Below are positions 1-3,987 of a DNA stretch of 5,661 nucleotides, one piece after another. The translations under genes and the position numbers were made by a program. Below the pieces are notes generated by a model. It saw nothing but the letters and a program-made list of their open reading frames with translations, ran no database searches and had not been told where the DNA came from. Origin of the DNA: Alphaproteobacteria bacterium (GTDB taxonomy: Bacteria > Pseudomonadota > Alphaproteobacteria > JABAAW01); NCBI GenBank assembly GCA_014239005.1, contig JABAAA010000088.1, positions 1 to 5,661 of the forward strand. The letters run 5' to 3'. Position 1 is the first letter of the stretch; every line of letters starts with the position of its first letter.

Positions 1-1
1 A

Positions 2-448
2 TCCAGCGTTGCTCTTCCTGCCAATTCTTTTTCCTATCCTGACGGCTCTTCGGTGGATATTCACACGCTGTTTCAGGTATGGACGAAGGTTGGCACGGAA
101 AAGATACGGAAGCGCAAACGCAAGACAGCTCGGAACTATATCAAAATTTATTCTCTTTCGGACGGTGGCACGCCTTCCAGCACGCGCAACAAAGCGATGA
201 TCGAGCATTGCGATGTGTATATCCCTTCGACTTGTTATGTGGGCATGCGCGCCTATGGCAGTTTTGCCGAATTGCCGAACCAGCGAGGGTACGGAATTCT
301 TATTCACAAGAAGAAGCGGGAGATAAAAAAATTGCTGTTTGCGCATGACTGGATGCAAAGTGCGTTTGCGTCCACGAATTCTGCTATCAACATGCGCTCG
401 TCGTTGATCGAAGATGTTGTGACGAAAGGGGGTTATTGTGACAAATGA
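2..448 (+). CDS. Probable site-specific DNA methyltransferase, C-terminal part (5' end outside window)
   Basis: The frame is open from the left edge to TGA at 446-448, giving 148 residues of a protein that starts upstream. A GTG at 53-55 is only an internal valine codon, because coding continues before it. The opening LPANSFSYPDGS, followed by TLFQVW at about residues 22-27, matches a segment I recall from the C-terminal region of N6-adenine-type methyltransferases of R-M systems (an 'LPxxSF...VFQIW' pattern). A basic stretch (KIRKRKRKTAR) follows, and the end TNSAINMRSSLIEDVV resembles the closing helix of that group. The SAM-binding and NPPY-type catalytic motifs would lie upstream and cannot be seen. 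The next gene overlaps it by 11 nt and looks like a restriction nuclease, which supports a modification role. In that role it would methylate the site its partner cuts. The exact base modified and the recognition site are unknown. Confidence 0.62.
   Translation, partial: SSVALPANSFSYPDGSSVDIHTLFQVWTKVGTEKIRKRKRKTARNYIKIYSLSDGGTPSSTRNKAMIEHCDVYIPSTCYVGMRAYGSFAELPNQRGYGILIHKKKREIKKLLFAHDWMQSAFASTNSAINMRSSLIEDVVTKGGYCDK
425..432 (+). promoter_or_regulatory. Shine-Dalgarno site of the endonuclease gene
   Basis: AAAGGGGG lies five bases before the GTG at 438. It sits inside the last codons of the methyltransferase and fixes the endonuclease start at a GTG. The overlap suggests that translation of the two genes is coupled. 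Confidence 0.6.
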
Positions 449-1013
449 TCTGACAACGCTCGTTCAAAAAATTATAGACGAGGTTTATAACCGTAAGCCT
501 CCAAAAATAACTTGGGAAGGAACTCCTTACGCTCATATTGTCGGTGTGTCAATCGATCAAAGGGGGCAAATCGGAGAGGAGCTTGTGCAGCGTGTTCTTG
601 AGGACAAAGGATGCAAAGTTCATTATAATCCTCATGGACTAGACAAAGATAAAGATTGGGATATTATCGTCAACGATATTCCTATCGAAATCAAAATGGC
701 GACAATAGGAAAGGATGGCAGAATGTTCCAACACGAAAGGATTTTTAAAGATGCAAAATTTGAAGCTTTGATCATGATCGATATTGCTCCCCATGATCTT
801 TATTTGTCTTGTTACGATTACGAAGAACTAGATTGGAAAAAAATGCACCGAAGAAAAAACAGCACCGAATACAAATTTGATCTTTCTTTAAAAAATCTTA
901 TAAAAAATAATTGCGCTGTAAAAACGACAGAAGAGTTTTTTGCAAAATACAAAGCCATGGAGCAAAAAACGCTCATACGCTTGGCTGCCAAAAAAGACAA
1001 GACGCAGCTGTGA
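438..1013 (+). CDS. Probable type II restriction endonuclease, PD-(D/E)XK fold
   Basis: This is a 191-residue soluble protein starting at GTG 438 behind a strong ribosome site. The sequence shows a GQIGEELVQRVLEDKGCKV helix (about residues 43-61), as is common just before PD-(D/E)XK cores. Next comes D75 in DWDIIV, then E84 and K86 in PIEIKMA, giving the spacing D-x8-E-x-K of the metal-binding catalytic centre. A later segment, FQHERIFKDAKFEALIMIDIAP (about 97-118), fits the remaining core strands of type II enzymes. There is no signal peptide or membrane segment. It overlaps the end of the upstream methyltransferase by 11 nt, so the two are probably co-transcribed. Inferred role: cutting unmodified incoming DNA in the cytoplasm. 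The gene is clearly more AT-rich and lysine-rich than everything to its right, which fits horizontal transfer. I cannot assign a recognition sequence or REBASE family. A different PD-(D/E)XK nuclease remains possible. Confidence 0.7.
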   Translation: MTNDLTTLVQKIIDEVYNRKPPKITWEGTPYAHIVGVSIDQRGQIGEELVQRVLEDKGCKVHYNPHGLDKDKDWDIIVNDIPIEIKMATIGKDGRMFQHERIFKDAKFEALIMIDIAPHDLYLSCYDYEELDWKKMHRRKNSTEYKFDLSLKNLIKNNCAVKTTEEFFAKYKAMEQKTLIRLAAKKDKTQL

Positions 1014-1027
1014 CACCCTGCACAACG

Positions 1028-1061
1028 CTACTCCCCGCAATCGCCTACTCCCCGCAATCGC
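1028..1061. repeat. Perfect 17-bp tandem direct repeat over the SNase stop codon
   Basis: CTACTCCCCGCAATCGC occurs at 1028-1044 and again, without a mismatch, at 1045-1061. On the minus strand, the copy at 1045-1061 carries the last codons and TAG stop of the nuclease gene, and the other copy lies directly after the stop. It fills most of the 31-bp gap between the convergent endonuclease and SNase genes. Confidence 0.95.
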
Positions 1062-1764
1062 GCTTTTGCGCGCGCCACCGCCTCGGCTTCGTAAAGCACC
1101 CCCGCCACATTCCTACCCCCCCCGTACGAGCCTCCGCCTCCCCCTCCCCATACTTCCCCCCAGAATAGCGAACATCCTCGACAGCCCATCCCCCCAACAC
1201 CAACGCCTCACCCACATCATCCACCCCCACAAAACAACGACCCACAAGACGACCGTAACTCCTACCTCGAACGACACAACGAACCTCCCCATCCCCTACC
1301 ATCGAACGCAACTTCGACCGCGCCTCCTCCCCGCATCGCCAAACCTCTCCGCCCACAACGCAACCCTGCCCCAACTCCGGCGAGTCCACACCCCACAGCC
1401 TCACCTTCCGAACAACCTCAAGACGGGCGAGCCAAAAAGTGTCCCCGTCGACAACGCGCGAAGCCCTCCCGACAATCTCCTCGACAACACCTTCCCCCCT
1501 ATCACGGAGCGCAGCACCATCCCTCGCCTTGATCGCGCGAACCTCCGAACGCCTCCCCTTCAAGCACGAAGCCCCTCCACGGTTTCGATGTCGATGGTAA
1601 TACCCCGTCTTGCGATTGTGATGCCCGCCGCAACGATCCAAACCACCCTCGTGCGCGAACGCCTCGCGCGAAAACAATGCCTCCGCCCCCAGCCAGCCAA
1701 GGCAGAGCCAATAAGCGCACAACACCCCCGCTGCAAGACGAGAAAAAATCATAATTTTTACCAC
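1045..1764 (-). CDS. Predicted exported thermonuclease-like protein: YHYH-type motif plus SNase domain
   Basis: This is a 239-residue protein. Residues 1-37 form a probable signal peptide: basic start, hydrophobic core AAGVLCAYWLCLGWLGAEAL, cleavage predicted after AFA at 35-37. Residues 38-60 (HEGGLDRCGGHHNRKTGYYHRHR) match the His/Cys-rich 'DxxGCHHNRKTGxYHCH' motif often found in secreted bacterial proteins. Residues about 98-230 are a staphylococcal-nuclease domain: DGDT at 106-109, then R122, D127 and E130 in VRLWGVDSPE, and R172 in YGRLVG. These correspond to the calcium ligands and the catalytic arginine and glutamate. C-terminal EARTGGVGMWRGCF...RRW is typical of the SNase-like end. 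Predicted activity: calcium-dependent cleavage of DNA or RNA outside the cytoplasm. The start is GTG 1764, with no good ribosome site; an in-frame ATG at 1752 would also leave a usable signal peptide. A stop codon just upstream excludes longer starts. The gene is very G-rich on its coding strand and contains a G8 run. It is convergent with the endonuclease gene. Confidence 0.85.
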   Translation of the reverse strand: MVKIMIFSRLAAGVLCAYWLCLGWLGAEALFSREAFAHEGGLDRCGGHHNRKTGYYHRHRNRGGASCLKGRRSEVRAIKARDGAALRDRGEGVVEEIVGRASRVVDGDTFWLARLEVVRKVRLWGVDSPELGQGCVVGGEVWRCGEEARSKLRSMVGDGEVRCVVRGRSYGRLVGRCFVGVDDVGEALVLGGWAVEDVRYSGGKYGEGEAEARTGGVGMWRGCFTKPRRWRAQKRDCGE

Positions 1765-1792
1765 TACTTTTGATAGGCATGACTAAAAGAAA

Positions 1793-1814
1793 AAACAACT
1801 TAAAAGTGTTGTTT
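1793..1814. repeat. Short inverted repeat (7-bp arms, 8-nt loop)
   Basis: AAACAAC at 1793-1799 is the exact reverse complement of GTTGTTT at 1808-1814. The structure lies about 30 bp upstream of the SNase start on the minus strand, where an operator or a leader hairpin could sit. It could also be chance in an A-rich stretch. Confidence 0.35.
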
Positions 1815-1940
1815 GCAAGAAAAAAACACCTCTTTGCGTTGCCGTGAAAGCGCGACGCCACGAGAAAGAATGAGGAAAAAAAAGCAACCTCGTCAGGGGA
1901 AACGTGCCCTGGCTAATGACGAAGGCAAGGACGAAGACTG

Positions 1941-1960
1941 GAGGGGGGGCGAGGGGGGGG
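1941..1960 (+). repeat. G-rich block with G7 and G8 runs
   Basis: Two near-identical 10-bp units, GAGGGGGGGC and GAGGGGGGGG, lie side by side. The two long runs could each be split into two G-triplets, so an intramolecular quadruplex is possible on this strand. It sits in the middle of the divergent spacer. Confidence 0.4.
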
Positions 1961-2147
1961 AACGCGCGTCTTGCCAAAGAAGGTAGAACAACCTAGGCTA
2001 TGGGCAAGAACTCACGACAAGAACGCACAGAAAAACTGGCGCAAACCTGATCCCCCTCGTCGAACCTTGCTGGCGGGAAAAAGGGATAAGGGAGAAAGGA
2101 ACAAAGAGGCGAAGGTGTCGTTTTTCTGCTGTCGGTTCTACGATTAG

Positions 2148-2165
2148 CTACGGACCTACGGACCT
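2148..2165. repeat. Two tandem copies of an 8-bp unit before comF
   Basis: CTACGGAC occurs at 2148-2155 and 2156-2163 and is followed by the start of a third copy (CT). It lies about 20 bp upstream of the comF start. No function can be assigned. Confidence 0.5.
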
Positions 2166-2185
2166 GCTTTCCTGCGCGACATACG

Positions 2186-3040
2186 ATGCTTCCTTCCTCT
2201 GCTTCGCTGTCGGGTTCGCTGGGTGGGTTGCGTCGTCTGCGTGAAAATTTTGGCAGGTATTTTGGCGGCAAGATTGGCGGTAAAATTGGCAGAAATTTTG
2301 GTGACAAGATTGGCAAGGTTGCGGTTAATTTTTTGCTGCCGCCCTTGTGTCCTAACTGCCAGACGCCCGTCGTCGACGCGCCGGGCTTCTGCCATACGTG
2401 CTTTTCCAAGTTGCGTTTTACGAAGAAGCCTTTTTGCGGGGCTTGCTCCTTTCCCTTCGAGGGCTATGTGAAACACAGGAGTTTGTGCTTTGCCTGTCAG
2501 GCGCGTCCGCCGGCGTTCGATCGCGCTTTCGCTCCGTTGCTCTACGACGAGGCTTCGAGCGGGCCCATCCTTGCCTTGAAGCATGCAGACCAAACGCAGC
2601 ATGTCCCGTTGTTTGCAAGGCTGACGATGTCGCGCGCGCCGAGCCTGTATCGAGACGTTGATCTTGTCGTTCCTGTTCCGATTCATCCGCGGCGTTTGCG
2701 GCGGCGGCTATACAACCAAGCTGCGGAGTTGGCGCGCTTTGTGGCGAGGAAGTGGGCATTGCCAATGGGATTGGACGTGCTGGAACGTCGTCGTTACACG
2801 CCGCCGTTGGGGGCTCTTTCTCCGCGCAGGAGGTTGCTCGTGTTGCGGCGGATTTTTTCCTGCCAGAGGAGCGCTCGGGTTGAGGGGAAGCGTGTGTTGT
2901 TGATCGACGATGTGATGACAAGCGGGTTGACGGCGGAGTTTTGCGCGCGCAGCTTGAAGACAGCAGGAGCGAAGGAGGTGAGCGTGTTAGTGGTTGCTCG
3001 AGTTCCTTTGGCGCGTCCGAAGCTGTCGCGAGCAATTTAG
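2186..3040 (+). CDS. comF: ComF family protein (double zinc knuckle plus phosphoribosyltransferase-type domain)
   Basis: This is a 284-residue protein. Residues 1-50 are an unusual N-terminal extension containing six tandem four-residue units (E20-G43). The conserved part starts at LLPPLCPNC, where most family members begin close to residue 10. Two zinc knuckles follow: C55/C58 with C69/C72, and C84/C87 with C101/C104. The phosphoribosyltransferase-like domain holds VVPVPIHPRRLRRRLYNQAAELA (about 161-183) and the PRPP-binding loop VLLIDDVMTSGLT (237-249, with D241, D242, T245-G247). In competent bacteria ComF helps move incoming single-stranded DNA into the cytoplasm. In non-competent species its role is unclear. 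The start at ATG 2186 has no clear ribosome site. The frame is open back to a stop at 2087-2089 but has no ATG, GTG or TTG in between, and a later in-frame TTG at 2228 is a possible alternative. It is followed after 18 bp by the methyltransferase gene, probably in one operon. Confidence 0.88.
   Translation: MLPSSASLSGSLGGLRRLRENFGRYFGGKIGGKIGRNFGDKIGKVAVNFLLPPLCPNCQTPVVDAPGFCHTCFSKLRFTKKPFCGACSFPFEGYVKHRSLCFACQARPPAFDRAFAPLLYDEASSGPILALKHADQTQHVPLFARLTMSRAPSLYRDVDLVVPVPIHPRRLRRRLYNQAAELARFVARKWALPMGLDVLERRRYTPPLGALSPRRRLLVLRRIFSCQRSARVEGKRVLLIDDVMTSGLTAEFCARSLKTAGAKEVSVLVVARVPLARPKLSRAI
2243..2314 (+). repeat. Six tandem 12-bp in-frame repeats in the 5' part of comF
   Basis: Six imperfect units follow one another with no gap at 2243, 2255, 2267, 2279, 2291 and 2303. 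Most end in ATTGGC or TTTTGGC; the fifth ends in TTTTGGT. They encode ENFG, RYFG, GKIG, GKIG, RNFG and DKIG, so the period is exactly four codons. Differences lie mostly in the first half of each unit. Expansion of a short tandem repeat is the simplest origin. Confidence 0.85.
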
Positions 3041-3045
3041 TCGCA

Positions 3046-3052
3046 AGAGGAG
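3046..3052 (+). promoter_or_regulatory. Shine-Dalgarno site deciding the trmJ start
   Basis: AGAGGAG ends six bases before ATG 3059 and directly abuts the in-frame TTG at 3053. This spacing favours the ATG, so the protein begins MFPIVVLVRPQ and not two residues earlier. Confidence 0.75.
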
Positions 3053-3058
3053 TTGGGG

Positions 3059-3847
3059 ATGTTTCCGATTGTCGTGTTGGTTCGTCCTCAGATGGGGGAG
3101 AACATTGGGATGAGTGCGCGTGCGATGGGCAATTGCGGATTTCGTGAGTTGCGGATCGTTTCGCCCAGGGACGGGTGGCCGAGCGAGAGTGCGCTTTCGG
3201 CAGCGCGGGGTGCTGTTGCCATCGTGGAGGGTGCGCGGATGTTCGGAAGTGTGGGGGCTGCGGTGGCGGATTGCAGTCGAGTGTTGGCGACGAGTGCGAG
3301 GGTGAGGGATCGGAACATGCGGGTATATTCTCCTGAGGGGGCTGCGTTGTCGTTGCTGTCTTCGATGCGGGGGGTAGGAGAGGGTGGTGATGATGCGGGG
3401 GGGGAGGTTCGTTGTTGTGTGTTGTTCGGACCTGAGAACAACGGGTTAGAGAATGAGGATATCTCTTATGCGGACGGGATGGTGCGTGCCGATTTGGCGA
3501 CGGGGTCGTGTTCGATGAATTTGGCGATGGCGGTTTTTTTGTTTTGTTGGGAGTGGCGTAGGGTGACGAACGTTGCGGAGGGCGAGGAGGCAAGTAGCGA
3601 GGAGGCAAGTAGCGAGGGAGAGTTGCGCGAGAGTGGTGATCGGCTTGCAGAGAGGGGTTCTGTGGTGAGGTTTTTACGAAGGGTGGAGGGGGCGTTGGAG
3701 GGTCGGAGTTTTTACAGGGGGTCGGGTAGCAGGGAGGAGGTGCGGTTGAATTTGCGAGCATTAGGGATGCGTGCAGGGGCAAGCGAGCAGGAGTTGCGTA
3801 CGCTGGAAGGGGTGCTGAGCGCGTTGTTGCGGGAGAAGAGGGATTGA
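3059..3847 (+). CDS. trmJ: TrmJ-family tRNA (cytidine/uridine-2'-O)-methyltransferase, SPOUT fold
   Basis: This is a 262-residue protein, close to the usual length for the family. Three SPOUT motifs are visible: motif 1 at 6-27 (VLVRPQMGENIGMSARAM..., with R21 as the likely catalytic arginine); motif 2 at 121-134 (VLFGPENNGLENED); and motif 3 at about 147-159 (ATGSCSMNLAMAV), which forms the SAM-binding knot. The ATSARVRDR segment (77-85) is also typical of TrmJ. A variable, acidic insert at about 172-195 contains a duplicated EEASS. The C-terminal helical part, ending NLRALGMRAGASEQELRTLEGVLSALL, matches that of E. coli TrmJ. The known reaction is SAM-dependent 2'-O-methylation of position 32 in the tRNA anticodon loop, in the cytoplasm. 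The exact tRNA and base preference cannot be read from sequence. Other TrmH/SpoU enzymes fit less well because of the C-terminal match. It lies 18 bp after comF. Its coding strand is strikingly G-rich, with a G8 run at 3397-3404. Confidence 0.88.
   Translation: MFPIVVLVRPQMGENIGMSARAMGNCGFRELRIVSPRDGWPSESALSAARGAVAIVEGARMFGSVGAAVADCSRVLATSARVRDRNMRVYSPEGAALSLLSSMRGVGEGGDDAGGEVRCCVLFGPENNGLENEDISYADGMVRADLATGSCSMNLAMAVFLFCWEWRRVTNVAEGEEASSEEASSEGELRESGDRLAERGSVVRFLRRVEGALEGRSFYRGSGSREEVRLNLRALGMRAGASEQELRTLEGVLSALLREKRD
3583..3612 (+). repeat. 15-bp perfect tandem duplication inside trmJ
   Basis: CGAGGAGGCAAGTAG at 3583-3597 is repeated exactly at 3598-3612, and the first five bases of a third copy follow. 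The unit is a multiple of three and encodes EEASS twice, in the loop between the SAM-binding knot and the C-terminal helices, so the frame is kept. Confidence 0.92.
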
Positions 3848-3987
3848 ATAATTGCTTTGAGAAGGATGTTAATTTTCTTAAAAACTTTTAATTCTATAAA
3901 TTTGTCTAATTTTTTCTCAGTTCGATTTACTCGATGTTATTTTTTTCTAACGAGATTATTTTTTATTAAAGAAAAAAATCCTACATG
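3848..3987. other. AT-rich convergent intergenic region
   Basis: These 140 bp separate the ends of trmJ (+) and pyc (-) and are far richer in A and T than either gene. I see no gene. Several T-runs and A-runs are present, and transcripts from both sides should end here. The only clear structure is the AT-rich inverted repeat at 3939-3979. No GC-rich stem with a T-run, as in a classical intrinsic terminator, was found. Confidence 0.6.
3939..3979. terminator. Possible bidirectional terminator: 10-bp AT-rich inverted repeat
   Basis: ATTTTTTTCT at 3939-3948 is the exact reverse complement of AGAAAAAAAT at 3970-3979, with a 21-nt loop. It sits between two converging stop codons and gives a T-run on either strand. 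The stem is almost all A-T pairs and the loop is long, so it would be weak. The position is the main support. Confidence 0.35.

Larger units (their letters stand above)
1765..2185. other. Divergent intergenic region between the SNase gene and comF
   Basis: These 421 bp lie between two divergently transcribed genes, so promoters for both are expected here. No open frame here looks like a protein. On the minus strand, TTGTTT and TATCAA lie 17 bp apart just before the SNase start, but the implied transcript would start almost at the GTG, so I do not call it a promoter. No consensus promoter was recognised for comF. Purine-rich stretches at about 2077-2115 look like ribosome sites but precede no good start. 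Small structures listed separately are an inverted repeat (1793-1814), a G-rich block (1941-1960) and a period-8 repeat (2148-2165). Confidence 0.6.

Noticed and set aside
1059..1072. CGCGC-TTTT-GCGCG hairpin just inside the SNase 3' end
   Set aside because: The 5-bp stem has no following T-run in either direction and lies within coding sequence, so it is not a credible terminator for the endonuclease gene.
940..1773. Long plus-strand open frame (277 codons) over the SNase gene
   Set aside because: The translation is low-complexity Pro/Thr/His/Arg sequence with no motif. It is the antisense shadow of the G-rich SNase gene, which has clear catalytic residues.
1783..1977. Minus-strand 64-codon open frame in the divergent spacer
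   Set aside because: It has no ribosome site, and its Phe/Leu-rich content simply reflects A-runs on the other strand. A small membrane protein cannot be fully excluded, but nothing supports one.
3432..3460. Asn-Asn in motif 2 of TrmJ (GPENNGL) where E. coli has Arg-Val (GRERVGL)
   Set aside because: The residue after the conserved Glu varies among TrmJ-type proteins, and the Glu, Gly-Leu and Asn that follow are kept, so loss of activity is not implied.
2418..3782. Long minus-strand open frame (454 codons) over comF and trmJ
   Set aside because: It is Pro/Ser/Thr/Arg-rich with no recognisable domain, and it lies opposite two well-supported genes. The strong G bias of those genes removes stop codons from the antisense frame.
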